DNA of 64,000 nt from a virus, in the IMG/VR virus record IMGVR_UViG_3300028571_000830, positions 1 through 64,000 of that record, one strand, 5' to 3'. The notes under the pieces were generated by a model that was not told the DNA's origin, searched no databases, and worked only from the letters and a program-made list of their open reading frames with translations. A program made the position numbers and the translations under genes. This document shows, one piece after another, positions 1-8,117 of this stretch. Numbering within the stretch: the stretch's first letter is position 1; every line of letters starts with the position of its first letter.

Positions 1-1
1 C

Positions 2-952
2 GAAATAGGATTAAGACCTTTTCAATTCTGTAATCTGTGTGATGTAAACGTGAGTGATATAACAGACCAAGAAGATCTTAATGATAGAGTGGCTATAGCA
101 TCATTCTTTGGCACATTACAGGCAGGATTTTATGATTTCCATTACTTACGTCCTATTTGGTCTAAAACTACGCAGAAGGATGCATTACTAGGTATAGGGA
201 TGACAGGTATTGGATCTGGAGAAATACTTAAATATGACTTAACAATTGCTGCTAATACAGCAAAGGTGGTGAATAGTATGATTTCTGAAAAGATTGGTAC
301 TAATGAAGCTGCTAGACTTACATGTGTTAAACCTTCAGGTACAACTAGTCTTGTATTAGGTACAGCATCAGGTATACATGCATGGCATAATGACTATTAT
401 CTCAGAACTATGAGATTTAATAAATCTGAAGACATTGCTACATACATGATGATTAATCATCCAGAACTAGTTGAAGATGATTTGTTACGTCCTACAGATA
501 CAATATGTCTTAGAATTCCTGTTAAAGCACCAGAAGGATCTATATTCAGAACTGAAACAGCTATTGATACATTAGAACGTGTTAAGAAATTTTCTATAGA
601 ATGGATTAATGAAGGACACATCAATGGTGCTAATACACATAATGTTTCTGCTACAGTTTCTATTGATAAAAGTAGAATCTATGAGTTTAAATCATTTAAT
701 CTAGATGAATGGGAAATGGTAGGAGATTGGATGTGGGAGAATAGAGAATTCTACAATGGCCTATCTGTCCTTAACTATGATGGAGGAAGTTATGTACAAG
801 CTCCTTTCGAAGACATATCTGAAGAAGAATACAAGATTCGTGTTTCTCATTTAAAATCTGTAGATTTGACAAATGTTATTGAGATGGATGACACTGTAGA
901 TTTTGGTGCTATTCAAGCATGTGGTGGTGGAGCTTGTGAAGTAAATATTTAA
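2..952 (+). CDS. Class II (B12-dependent) ribonucleotide reductase, C-terminal part
   Basis: Reduces ribonucleotides to deoxyribonucleotides for phage DNA synthesis. The reading frame is open from the left edge, so the gene is 5'-partial; the GTG at 50 is internal. The first visible residues, EIGLRPFQFCNL, look like the end of the NPCGE active-site motif, which would put the catalytic cysteine just outside the window. The segment CVKPSGTTSLVLG followed by GIHAWHNDYYLRTMR is the phosphate-binding/barrel signature of monomeric adenosylcobalamin-dependent reductases. The C-terminus ends CGGGACEVNI, matching the redox-active C-x4-C pair of that family. A hairpin terminator follows. I see no partner subunit, as expected for class II. 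Confidence 0.9.
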   Translation, partial: EIGLRPFQFCNLCDVNVSDITDQEDLNDRVAIASFFGTLQAGFYDFHYLRPIWSKTTQKDALLGIGMTGIGSGEILKYDLTIAANTAKVVNSMISEKIGTNEAARLTCVKPSGTTSLVLGTASGIHAWHNDYYLRTMRFNKSEDIATYMMINHPELVEDDLLRPTDTICLRIPVKAPEGSIFRTETAIDTLERVKKFSIEWINEGHINGANTHNVSATVSIDKSRIYEFKSFNLDEWEMVGDWMWENREFYNGLSVLNYDGGSYVQAPFEDISEEEYKIRVSHLKSVDLTNVIEMDDTVDFGAIQACGGGACEVNI

Positions 953-994
953 TAAAAATAATAAATCGTTTTCCATTGTTGTTTTGTTTAATAC

Positions 995-1026
995 CCCTAG
1001 GAGCTTGTCACTCCTAGGGTTTTTTT
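995..1026 (+). terminator. Rho-independent terminator after the reductase
   Basis: A perfect 9-bp stem (CCCTAGGAG at 995-1003 with CTCCTAGGG at 1011-1019) with a 7-base loop is followed by a run of seven T. It separates the reductase from the recA operon. The 63 bases between it and recA are AT-rich; I see only a weak TAAATTTA element there and no convincing promoter. Confidence 0.9.
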
Positions 1027-1089
1027 ATGCAATTACAACAAATAATTAACAAAAATTTCGTAAATTTATATTCTAAAAACAACTAAATA

Positions 1090-3030
1090 ATGGCAAAAAA
1101 ACAAAAAGAAAATGGTGTTGCTACTACTAACAAATTTCAAGAAGCACTAGACAGGTTAAACAAAACTTATGGTGTAGGATCAATTCTAGAACTAGATAGT
1201 AAGAGAAGTGATAATTATGACATCATTAGTACAGGATCAATTGGATTTGATCACATCACTCTTGGTGTAGGAGGTTTTGTAAAAGGTAAAATGTATGAAC
1301 TACGAGGTTGGGAGGGATGCCTTGCAGAAGACACTTATATTAAGTTTATTAATGTAAGACCTGATGGAATTGTACAAGACTGCAAAGGAGCATCTATTAA
1401 AAATCTTTATGAGAGATTTCATAATAGAACTGATTCAACAAAAGATACGACATTTAATGTAACATCAATTAATGAAGAAAATAAAATCTTTAGAAATGAA
1501 ATTGCAGACGTTGTTAAATCTGGAGTAAAAGAGTGTTTTGAATTAACGACTTCTCATGGATTTAAAATTAAAGCAACTAAAGATCATAAGTTCTTTGTAG
1601 GTGATAGTTATGTAGCTCTTAGTGAATTAAAAGTGGGAGATGTAGTGTACATTCATAAAAATACCCCATATAAAAATGATGAAATTTCTGAAAGAAAAAA
1701 ATATGCAGAAACTACATTAAAATGGTATTATAAAGGGACCCCTAGAGAGATAAATGGTAGTATGTATTATAGAGAAAAAGTTCATAGGCTTATATTTGAA
1801 GCTAATATGAACAATATGTCTTATGAGCAATATACTAATTATTTAAATGGAAATTTACAAGCTAAGCCTGAAGATGGTTGGGATTTTTTGACAATTCCTG
1901 AAGGATATGATGTGCATCACATTAATGAAAATACTAGTAATAATGATATAGAAAATTTACAATTATATAGTAAATCTGAACATGCAAAATTTCATGCTTT
2001 AGATAGACACAATAATCTTAGATTCGTTGTTACAGAAGATACAATAGTTAGTATTACATTAGTAGGAGAAATGGAAACATATGACATTAAATGTTATTTT
2101 CCTTATAATAACTTTATTGCTAATGGAATAGTAGTTCACAACTCAGGGAAATCTACTATATGTGGACATGCTGTAGCTGAGTGTCAAAAGCAAGGAGGTA
2201 AAGTGTTGTATATTGATGGCGAGTATGCTGTTGATAAAAAATACTTCCAACAATTAGGTGTTGACACAACTAAAATGTTAATAGCTCAACCATCATGTGG
2301 TGAAGAAGGTTTTAACATTGCTATGGAAATGATTAACACAGGAGAAATAGATCTTGTTGTTATTGATTCTGATAGTTCATTAATTCCTAAGAAGATGCTT
2401 GATGGTGAGGTGGGAGATTCTACAATAGGTAGAAAAGCTTTATTAAATAGTAATGCTTATCCAAAACTAAAAGGTGCTCTATCACAACATAATGTTTGTG
2501 TTATAGTTATCAGTCAGTATCGTGAGAAGATTGGTGTTATGTTTGGTAATCCTACAACAACTCAAGGAGGACATGCTCTTAAGTTTTATAGTGATTGTAT
2601 TATAGAACTAACTAAAACAGGAGCAAAAGATGGTGATTTTCAATATGGTAATGTTACTAAAGTGAAATCTATTAAGAATAAAATGTTTCCTCCATATAGA
2701 AAATCAGAATTTGAGATTGTATATGGTGTAGGTATTGATAAGTTTAAAGAAATCATGGAGCTTGGTAATGAGTATAACATTTTACGTAAGTATGGTAAAA
2801 CTATCACTTATTCTGATGTTAAATATCAAGCAGACGAATTTGAAGAATTACTATCTGATAATCCTGAGTTCTTAGATTCTATAACTAATGACATTATAGC
2901 TAAGATTAAGCTTATAGATGCTCCAGAAGTGATAGAAATAGAAGAAGAAGAAGAAACAACTATTGTTACCACTGCAACATTTTCTTATAGTAACCAATTA
3001 TCACAACAAGAATTAACTGAAGAATTATGA
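1090..3030 (+). CDS. recA: RecA-family recombinase interrupted by an intein
   Basis: Strand-exchange ATPase for phage recombination and repair. The 646-residue precursor contains a 275-residue intein (residues 77-351); the spliced RecA would be about 371 residues. The N-extein ends GWEG and the C-extein starts SGKST, so splicing rebuilds a Walker A loop GWEGSGKST. Walker B is LVVIDSDSS. The L2-region segment IGVMFGNPTTTQGGHALKFY is RecA-like. The C-terminus is acidic, a common regulatory tail. The gene starts an operon: its stop overlaps the dUTPase start by 4 bases. No activity is expected without splicing, because the insertion splits the ATP site. Confidence 0.93.
   Translation: MAKKQKENGVATTNKFQEALDRLNKTYGVGSILELDSKRSDNYDIISTGSIGFDHITLGVGGFVKGKMYELRGWEGCLAEDTYIKFINVRPDGIVQDCKGASIKNLYERFHNRTDSTKDTTFNVTSINEENKIFRNEIADVVKSGVKECFELTTSHGFKIKATKDHKFFVGDSYVALSELKVGDVVYIHKNTPYKNDEISERKKYAETTLKWYYKGTPREINGSMYYREKVHRLIFEANMNNMSYEQYTNYLNGNLQAKPEDGWDFLTIPEGYDVHHINENTSNNDIENLQLYSKSEHAKFHALDRHNNLRFVVTEDTIVSITLVGEMETYDIKCYFPYNNFIANGIVVHNSGKSTICGHAVAECQKQGGKVLYIDGEYAVDKKYFQQLGVDTTKMLIAQPSCGEEGFNIAMEMINTGEIDLVVIDSDSSLIPKKMLDGEVGDSTIGRKALLNSNAYPKLKGALSQHNVCVIVISQYREKIGVMFGNPTTTQGGHALKFYSDCIIELTKTGAKDGDFQYGNVTKVKSIKNKMFPPYRKSEFEIVYGVGIDKFKEIMELGNEYNILRKYGKTITYSDVKYQADEFEELLSDNPEFLDSITNDIIAKIKLIDAPEVIEIEEEEETTIVTTATFSYSNQLSQQELTEEL
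1318..2142 (+). mobile_element. Intein with nested HNH homing endonuclease in RecA
   Basis: Encodes residues 77-351 of the RecA precursor. It begins with Cys (CLAEDTYIKF, block A), has the block B sequence KATKDHKF with the TxxH pattern, and ends FIANGIVVHN (blocks F/G) before Ser+1 of the C-extein. Between the two Hint halves is an HNH nuclease module: DVHHINENTSNNDIENLQL, with the paired histidines at residues 276-277. It should therefore both splice out of the protein and drive homing into intein-free recA alleles. The boundaries follow from the Cys1 and His-Asn-Ser junctions. Confidence 0.92.
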
Positions 3031-3491
3031 AAATAAAATTTAAGAAAAAAGATGAGCAAAGTAAGTTACCCATAAAGGGTAGCTTACAAGCTGCTGCAAA
3101 TGATGCCTATGCACACACTATTATTACAAGAGAAGATGGTAAAGTTGTTGTAGGTCTTGGGTTCTCTACAGAAATACCTAGAGGTTTTAAAGGAATCATT
3201 GTACCACGTAGTAACTTAACTAAGTATAACTGGGTACTTAATAATTCTTTTGGAGTTATTGATTCTGATTATAGAGGAGAGTGGATGGCTGTATTCACTC
3301 CTATATTATCCTCACCTACTAGTGAAGGAGTATTGGAAAAAGTTTACAATTCAAACTTTCCTTATAATGTAGGAGATAGAGTTTGTCAGATATTCTTTGA
3401 TATAGTATTAGATGTAGAAATTGAAGAAGTAGATGAATTATCTAATACAGAAAGAGGAGTAGGAGGATTTGGTAGTACAGGAATACGATAA
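3027..3491 (+). CDS. dut: dUTP diphosphatase (dUTPase)
   Basis: Hydrolyses dUTP to dUMP, limiting uracil in phage DNA and feeding thymidylate synthesis. At 154 residues it has the usual length of a trimeric dUTPase. All five motifs can be placed: motif 1 AAANDAYA (residues 22-29, divergent from the usual GYDL), motif 2 PRSNLTKYNW (60-69), motif 3 FGVIDSDYRGEW (75-86, catalytic Asp and Tyr kept), motif 4 VGDRVCQ (115-121) and motif 5 ERGVGGFGSTG (142-152). The start overlaps the recA stop in ATGA. Its position beside the reductase and recA fits nucleotide metabolism. Confidence 0.93.
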   Translation: MKIKFKKKDEQSKLPIKGSLQAAANDAYAHTIITREDGKVVVGLGFSTEIPRGFKGIIVPRSNLTKYNWVLNNSFGVIDSDYRGEWMAVFTPILSSPTSEGVLEKVYNSNFPYNVGDRVCQIFFDIVLDVEIEEVDELSNTERGVGGFGSTGIR

Positions 3492-3889
3492 TGTTACCTA
3501 CTAAACTATGTAAAGTAGAAGGATGTAAAATGAAAGCTTGGTCTGGGGGTGTGTGTAAAAATCACACTCCCAAAAAAGCTATTCCATCTACACCAAAACT
3601 TGTCAATAATAGTGATGAGATACTAAAGATGCAAGAGTTCTTTCTATCTATATGGAAGAAAAGACCTCATAAATCTGAAATTAGTGGAATTTATTTAGGT
3701 AAAGAACCCATGAGTACTTATTTCCATCATATTCTTCCAAAAGAAAAATATCCAGAAGCTTGCTTTGATGAAGAAAATATAGTAGTTTTGTCTCTTAATG
3801 AACATTCGAATGTAGAAAACGATATGTATAAATATCCAGAAATAAACAATAGGCGTGAGGTTTTAAAAGTAAAATATACAATTAATTAA
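3491..3889 (+). CDS. Zinc-finger HNH-like protein, possibly NinG-type
   Basis: A 132-residue protein. The N-terminus has a likely zinc site (C7, C12, C22, H25). The C-terminal half contains FHHILPKEKY (H79-H80) and then ENIVVLSLNEHSNVEND, which resembles the His-Asn-His core of small phage junction or homing nucleases such as NinG/Rap. A recombination-related endonuclease would suit the position just after recA and dut, whose stop it overlaps by one base. The family assignment is by motif only; it could instead be a free-standing HNH element or a non-catalytic zinc protein. Confidence 0.5.
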   Translation: MLPTKLCKVEGCKMKAWSGGVCKNHTPKKAIPSTPKLVNNSDEILKMQEFFLSIWKKRPHKSEISGIYLGKEPMSTYFHHILPKEKYPEACFDEENIVVLSLNEHSNVENDMYKYPEINNRREVLKVKYTIN

Positions 3890-3892
3890 ATT

Positions 3893-4258
3893 ATGAATAA
3901 AAGAACCCTAATTAGAATTACAATTATTTGTGCTTTATTAACACAAATAAATCATGCTGCACATGTATTTTACATCTTATCACCTCCTAGCACCTACTCA
4001 TTAATAATGAGTTGGGTGTTTGCTGTAAGTTTAGAAGCAAGTGTATACTTGTTTACAATGTATGGTAGAAAAAATACAGCAATCTTTTTTGGTATAGTTT
4101 CGTGGAGCCTTAACATCTTATATTATTGGTTTGGTGTAGGATTTACACAAGAGTTTGTAGCTATGAATATAATAAGTCCAATTATTCCTATAACAATATA
4201 TTTTTATTCTGAATTAATCCAAAGAGAAAAAAGAACATATAAATCAAAAATACAATGA
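3893..4258 (+). CDS. Small integral membrane protein
   Basis: A 121-residue protein with about four hydrophobic helices: residues 8-29, 36-55, 60-82 and 90-105. The C-terminus is short and basic (REKRTYKSKIQ), which suggests that end is cytoplasmic. I recognise no family. It overlaps the next gene by 4 bases, so it is part of the early operon. A role in the host envelope is possible, such as superinfection exclusion, but nothing in the sequence proves it. Confidence 0.65.
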   Translation: MNKRTLIRITIICALLTQINHAAHVFYILSPPSTYSLIMSWVFAVSLEASVYLFTMYGRKNTAIFFGIVSWSLNILYYWFGVGFTQEFVAMNIISPIIPITIYFYSELIQREKRTYKSKIQ

Positions 4259-4545
4259 AAAATCAATTTGTTTACACAAGAATGCTGGAGGATGAATCTA
4301 GCAATAAAACTATCTATGTAAAAGATAGTTTTAATATTGAAAAGGTGGTACGTACAATCACTATGGATGATGGACGTACACTAGTGTTACTTGATGACTT
4401 ACATGAAAGAGTACAAGAAGTTCCAGATGTAAATCCTAAGACAGGAAAGATGACAGGAATGAAGAGAGAACGTAATACATTCCAAAGTGAGATATATCTT
4501 ACTAAGGAAGATGGTGAAAGATTTTTATTAATTACAGAACTATAA
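4255..4545 (+). CDS. Hypothetical protein
   Basis: A 96-residue soluble protein of alternating short strands with many charged residues (for example TITMDDGRTLVLLDDLHERV). No motif recognised. It starts inside the ATGA overlap with the upstream membrane protein and shares its last base with the start of the GroES-like gene. This translational coupling is the main support that it is real. Confidence 0.65.
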   Translation: MKNQFVYTRMLEDESSNKTIYVKDSFNIEKVVRTITMDDGRTLVLLDDLHERVQEVPDVNPKTGKMTGMKRERNTFQSEIYLTKEDGERFLLITEL

Positions 4546-4835
4546 TGGAAAAAGGATTTAAAACATTGAAGGGTGTCAGAGTGATGCTTTCAATTCCAAA
4601 GAAAGAAGAATCAATTATTCAACTAGATCCAAAAACAAAAAAGGAGATGGATAAAGAATTTGTAGAGAGTTTTAAAAGTCTTGAAGTTTATGCTGTAGGT
4701 GATGCTGTTGACTTTGTCAATGAAGGAGATAAGGTGTATGTTCCTACAGAAGATCTGCAAAAAAGTATACTTGTTACTGTTAATGGTGAGCAAAAACTTA
4801 TTATTAACTCTTTTAGTATAGCAATTATCTGGTAA
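4545..4835 (+). CDS. GroES-like co-chaperonin candidate
   Basis: A 96-residue protein, the length of GroES. Residues 46-66 read LEVYAVGDAVDFVNEGDKVY, similar to the GroES pattern G-V-x-A-V-G...V-K-x-G-D-x-V. The C-terminal KLIINSFSIAIIW parallels the GroES ending VLIMSESDILAIV. Residues 20-44 are polar and charged and could be the mobile loop that binds GroEL. Phages such as T4 encode their own co-chaperonin (gp31) to fold large capsid proteins. The match is by pattern, with no strong diagnostic residue, so another small beta-barrel protein is possible. Confidence 0.5.
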   Translation: MEKGFKTLKGVRVMLSIPKKEESIIQLDPKTKKEMDKEFVESFKSLEVYAVGDAVDFVNEGDKVYVPTEDLQKSILVTVNGEQKLIINSFSIAIIW

Positions 4836-5590
4836 TGAATTATCCTTTCATATCTGCAAAATGCATCACTTATGGAAGAGTGTCTACGTTGGAGGAATCT
4901 ATTTATAGTTTTCTCCAACAAGACTATCCTGGTGAAAAGGAATTGATCATAGTTAATGATTACCCTCTACAGAAATTGATATTTGATCATCCAGAGATTA
5001 AAATAATCAATCTAGATGAAACATTTGATACAATTGGAGATAAAGAAAATTATGCTATTGAATTATGTAAAGGAGAATTAATTGCTGTATGGGATGATGA
5101 TGATGTTGCCTTACCAAATCATTTAAGTAACATAGCTAAATACTGGAAAGAAGATACTAATTTATTACATTGGCAAAGAGGGGTGTATTACAATGCTCCT
5201 AATATTACAGACATTGTATCTATTGGAAACTCAGGAATAGTATATAGCAAGAAAGCTTGGGAGGCTATTGGTAAAAGTCCTATTGAAAATGCAGGAGGAG
5301 ATATGTCTTTAGTAATAAGAATACATAATCTTGGAAGAGAACAAGTTGTTCTTGCATCTCCTCCAGATGATGAAGTGAGTTGGTTTTATAGATGGGGAGG
5401 AATAGATGTGTATCATCAATCAGGACAAGGACATGATGTTCCAGGAACAGCTAATGCTATTCAAAGACATTCTCTATTTATTGAACAGAAAAGACAAAGA
5501 GGACAAATACCAACAGGAGATGTTGTATTAAATCCTAATTGGAAATATGATTATGTACAAATGTTAAAATCGTTCAATGAAAATAAATAA
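4835..5590 (+). CDS. Family 2-type glycosyltransferase
   Basis: A 251-residue GT-A fold transferase. The N-terminus ISAKCITYGR opens a nucleotide-binding beta strand, KELIIVNDYP is the next strand, and WDDDDVALPNHL (Asp 87-90) is the metal-binding DxD region. The protein has no membrane segment, so it acts in the cytoplasm on a sugar nucleotide. It is followed by a methyltransferase and a second glycosyltransferase with tight overlaps. The three may build or decorate one glycan, on phage DNA, virion protein or host surface; the target is not visible in the sequence. Confidence 0.8.
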   Translation: MNYPFISAKCITYGRVSTLEESIYSFLQQDYPGEKELIIVNDYPLQKLIFDHPEIKIINLDETFDTIGDKENYAIELCKGELIAVWDDDDVALPNHLSNIAKYWKEDTNLLHWQRGVYYNAPNITDIVSIGNSGIVYSKKAWEAIGKSPIENAGGDMSLVIRIHNLGREQVVLASPPDDEVSWFYRWGGIDVYHQSGQGHDVPGTANAIQRHSLFIEQKRQRGQIPTGDVVLNPNWKYDYVQMLKSFNENK

Positions 5591-6218
5591 GCTAATAATT
5601 GATTCTACATATTCTGAAACAGAATTGTGTGATTTAGGAGCATTTTATGGAACAGATAAATCTCCTTACAATACTGATGTAAACTTACATAAACATTCAT
5701 ATACAGCTATATATGATTTTCTCTTTGCTTCTTGGAAATATATTCCATTAACATTAGCAGAAATTGGTATTTTAAAGAACAAATCTATGTCATGTTGGAG
5801 ACAATATTTTCCTAAAGCATATCTGTATGGCTTTGAGTTTTTTGAAAGTGAAATACAAAATGCTAAATTAGATAAATTAAGTGATACAGAATACCACTTT
5901 ATGGATATTAAAAGTGAGCATAGTATTAATAAATCTCTTAAAGGTGCAATGAGAATGTACGATATTGTTATAGAAGACAGTACACATGTATTTGAGGATC
6001 AGATAAGATTTATTAATTGTATACATAAATACATGTATCCAGGAGCTGTATTAGTTGTCGAAGATATTTTTAAAAATGCTGATGAAAATCTTTATATAAA
6101 AGAACTATCTCATCTCACTGATGAATTTCACTCTGTTACATTTATAGAAGCTAATCATATTAATAACTTCTCTCCTGGTTGGGATAATGATAAGTTATTA
6201 GTTTTATTTAAAAAATAA
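5577..6218 (+). CDS. SAM-dependent methyltransferase, macrocin O-methyltransferase type
   Basis: A 213-residue class I methyltransferase. The N-terminal YGTDKS (24-29) followed by a His/Tyr pair (HKHSYT) is typical of demethylmacrocin O-methyltransferase-like enzymes that act on sugars. AEIGILKNKS (61-70) is the SAM-binding glycine loop (motif I). DIVIEDSTH matches the catalytic-loop acidic region, where metal ligands often sit in this family. The start lies 14 bases inside the upstream glycosyltransferase gene, suggesting coupled translation and a shared glycan-modifying pathway. Sugar O-methylation is inference from family and neighbours. Confidence 0.72.
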   Translation: MKINKLIIDSTYSETELCDLGAFYGTDKSPYNTDVNLHKHSYTAIYDFLFASWKYIPLTLAEIGILKNKSMSCWRQYFPKAYLYGFEFFESEIQNAKLDKLSDTEYHFMDIKSEHSINKSLKGAMRMYDIVIEDSTHVFEDQIRFINCIHKYMYPGAVLVVEDIFKNADENLYIKELSHLTDEFHSVTFIEANHINNFSPGWDNDKLLVLFKK

Positions 6219-6222
6219 AAAC

Positions 6223-6759
6223 ATGCTCATAAATATTATCACTCCTTGCTCAAGACCAGAAAATTTACATCTAATTGCTAAGAGTATCAATCTACCTAGT
6301 TATGCTTATAGATGGATTGTTGTTTTTGATGCAGATGAAATTCCTGATAACATTCCTGATACATGTGAACCTTATGCTGTAAAAGTGGAAGGTAGTGTGT
6401 TTGGAAACGGACAAAGAAACTTTGCTATAGATCTTATTGAAGATGGTTATTTATATTTCAATGATGATGATACAGAAATGTCTGATAGATTTTGGGAGAA
6501 TGTCAAAGACCTAGATGAAGATTTTATATCATTTGGTCAAATAAACAAAAATGGAACTATAAGACTAGAAGGTAAAATTATTGCTGTAGGATATATAGAT
6601 AGTCATAACTTTCTTGTAAAGAGAGAATGTGTAGGAGATATTAGATGGTCATTATCTAGATATGATGCTGATGGTGTGTTTGCTCATGAGTGTTATAAAA
6701 AAGCAAAGACAAAGAAATACATTCCTAAAACTCTCTCTACATATAATTCTTTAAAATAA
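6223..6759 (+). CDS. Small glycosyltransferase, GT-A type
   Basis: A 178-residue protein starting MLINIITPCSRPENL, like the first strand of GT-A transferases. WIVVFDADEIP and YLYFNDDDTEM (Asp 81-83) give the nucleotide-sugar and metal-binding positions. It is short for a glycosyltransferase but ends cleanly before a terminator, so it is probably complete. It is the last gene of the plus-strand early block and converges with the minus-strand block. Confidence 0.68.
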   Translation: MLINIITPCSRPENLHLIAKSINLPSYAYRWIVVFDADEIPDNIPDTCEPYAVKVEGSVFGNGQRNFAIDLIEDGYLYFNDDDTEMSDRFWENVKDLDEDFISFGQINKNGTIRLEGKIIAVGYIDSHNFLVKRECVGDIRWSLSRYDADGVFAHECYKKAKTKKYIPKTLSTYNSLK

Positions 6760-6761
6760 GA

Positions 6762-6790
6762 AAAGCCCCAGTTAAGGGGCTTTCTTTCTT
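6762..6790. terminator. Bidirectional terminator between convergent blocks
   Basis: AAAGCCCC (6762-6769) pairs with GGGGCTTT (6776-6783) around a 6-base loop. T-rich sequence follows on the plus strand, and a TTTT follows on the minus strand. It lies exactly where plus- and minus-strand genes converge. Confidence 0.85.
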
Positions 6791-6963
6791 TATTTACTAA
6801 GTCTTTTTTGTTTCATAGGCCATTGAGGACTTTTCAGTCTCAATTTTGTATCAGCCTCCTTCATATAATTACCATTGATTGGATTAGGAGGTGCCACTTT
6901 AGGAGCTTTTCTTGGCTTACCAGATTTCTTAGCTTTACCAGCTGTCATATTACTTACAGCCAT
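6790..6963 (-). CDS. Small lysine-rich protein
   Basis: A 57-residue basic protein beginning MAVSNMTAGKAKKSGKPRKA. I chose the ATG at 6963, which overlaps the upstream stop by 14 bases, over an in-frame GTG at 6987. No fold recognised. It is the promoter-distal end of a run of small basic proteins whose shared trait is Lys/Arg richness, consistent with nucleic-acid or capsid binding (inference). Confidence 0.6.
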   Translation of the reverse strand: MAVSNMTAGKAKKSGKPRKAPKVAPPNPINGNYMKEADTKLRLKSPQWPMKQKRLSK

Positions 6964-7249
6964 ATTTGCACTTAGCCATTTTACCACCTTTTTTCATAGA
7001 AGGAACCATAGAAGCAGCAGATCCCCCATATTGCATTTTCTTCATAGCAGCACCATTTTTAGCTTTACCAGCATTTTTCTTAGCACCAGCAATTTTATCA
7101 GCAAATGTAGCTTTATCATAAGGAGGAGCAAGAGCAGCAAATGAACCACCAGATTTAGCTTTAGCCATTCCACCTTTTTTCATCATTGGAGTGGTGTTTG
7201 CCATTCCACCCATCTGCATTTTCTTAGCAGGTTTTTTGATTGCTTTCAT
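6950..7249 (-). CDS. Lys/Gly-rich small protein with repeated x-GG motifs
   Basis: A 99-residue basic protein. It contains several copies of a short Met/Lys-x-Gly-Gly motif: KMQMGGM, MMKKGGM, KSGGS, MQYGGSA and MKKGGK. The same kind of motif recurs in other proteins of this phage, from small basic ones to the 1120- and 493-residue virion proteins. No domain recognised. An unstructured, virion-associated role is plausible but unproven. Confidence 0.6.
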   Translation of the reverse strand: MKAIKKPAKKMQMGGMANTTPMMKKGGMAKAKSGGSFAALAPPYDKATFADKIAGAKKNAGKAKNGAAMKKMQYGGSAASMVPSMKKGGKMAKCKYGCK

Positions 7250-7260
7250 TATAATATTTT

Positions 7261-7404
7261 TTAATTAGATTTAGATTTTTTAACAGAATTATTAATTGCT
7301 TTGTTATTTTTAGGAGCATATTTACCTACACCATCTTGTCTATCTAAAAGATCAGCCATACGAGCATCTGCTTTAGCTTTAGCTTTAGTTTTACTCTTTG
7401 CCAT
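7261..7404 (-). CDS. Very small basic protein (47 aa)
   Basis: Encodes a 47-residue protein starting MAKSKTKAKAKADARMADLL and ending KKSKSN. The start codon shares one base with the upstream gene's stop (TAATG), which supports it as a real, coupled gene despite its size. Lysine-rich and low in complexity; function unknown. Confidence 0.6.
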   Translation of the reverse strand: MAKSKTKAKAKADARMADLLDRQDGVGKYAPKNNKAINNSVKKSKSN

Positions 7405-7709
7405 TACTTTTTAAGCTTACTTGTTAATCTATCTATTCTTTTATTAACTCTACTTTCTTTATTAGCAACTCTATTAGCAATTCTTTCAGACTTATTTTGT
7501 ATTCTACCTGCTATTCTTTTTCCTTTATTCATTAATCTTTCAACACCTTTTGGTGCAGAAGATAAAGAAGAACTTTTCTTAGGTGCACTTGAAGAAGCAA
7601 ATTTAACATTCTTTACTGCTGGAGTTTTAGCAACACCAGTAGTTTTTGTCACTCCTACAGTTTTAGCAGATAAACCTTCTGCAGGGTTAACCCTTGAAAA
7701 AGGAACCAT
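7404..7709 (-). CDS. Basic, Ser/Lys-rich small protein
   Basis: A 101-residue protein. The N-terminal half is Ser/Thr/Ala-rich and probably disordered. The C-terminal half is a strongly basic amphipathic helix with spaced Asn-Lys/Arg repeats (NKSERIANRVANKESRVNKR). This could coil around a partner or bind nucleic acid. No family recognised. Confidence 0.6.
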   Translation of the reverse strand: MVPFSRVNPAEGLSAKTVGVTKTTGVAKTPAVKNVKFASSSAPKKSSSLSSAPKGVERLMNKGKRIAGRIQNKSERIANRVANKESRVNKRIDRLTSKLKK

Positions 7710-7815
7710 TTTTTTTTAGTTTTTGTTTTTGTGTTTTCTTTAACACCATTGGTGAAAGAGGTTTACCTATTTCATCTCTTCTGTTGTAATCTGTAATTTT
7801 AGGTTTAATAGCCAT
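7687..7815 (-). CDS. Very small basic protein (42 aa)
   Basis: Encodes MAIKPKITDYNRRDEIGKPL... ending KKNGSFFKG, 42 residues. It overlaps the downstream gene by 23 bases. Upstream of the ATG is AT-rich sequence without a Shine-Dalgarno site, as for most genes here and as usual for Bacteroidota. Function unknown. Confidence 0.5.
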   Translation of the reverse strand: MAIKPKITDYNRRDEIGKPLSPMVLKKTQKQKLKKNGSFFKG

Positions 7816-7835
7816 TTTATTTTAAATTTTAATTG

Positions 7836-8117
7836 TTAACAATTCCATTTACGTAAAGATTTATTAATTCTGCTATTTGGATCATTAGCTGTTTTAGCAG
7901 ATGTTAATTTCTTTTTCATACCTGACATTCTACTACAAAATGACTTACGTCTACTTGCAGCTTTACTACCAGGTTTAAGTTTAGAGGGTTTAGTAGTGAC
8001 AGCAGTCTTTAATTTACTACCAGGATTAGCTCTTCTATATGAAGCCACTCCCTTAGCGTTTAATCCTCCAGAAGGATTTTTACCTTCTTTTCTTTGCCAT
8101 GCTTCAGATTTAGCCAT
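7836..8117 (-). CDS. DUF6321-like conserved phage protein
   Basis: A 93-residue protein. The chosen ATG at 8117 gives MAKSEAWQRKEGKNPSGGLN, the conserved start of this widespread small phage family; a longer in-frame start at 8162 would lie deep in the upstream gene. Conserved features are EGKNPSGGLNAKG, RRKSFCSRM and the C-terminal LRKWNC. The two cysteines at conserved positions suggest a small metal site or disulfide. The family occurs in many tailed phages of aquatic bacteria and has no known function. I name the DUF from memory. Confidence 0.7.
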   Translation of the reverse strand: MAKSEAWQRKEGKNPSGGLNAKGVASYRRANPGSKLKTAVTTKPSKLKPGSKAASRRKSFCSRMSGMKKKLTSAKTANDPNSRINKSLRKWNC

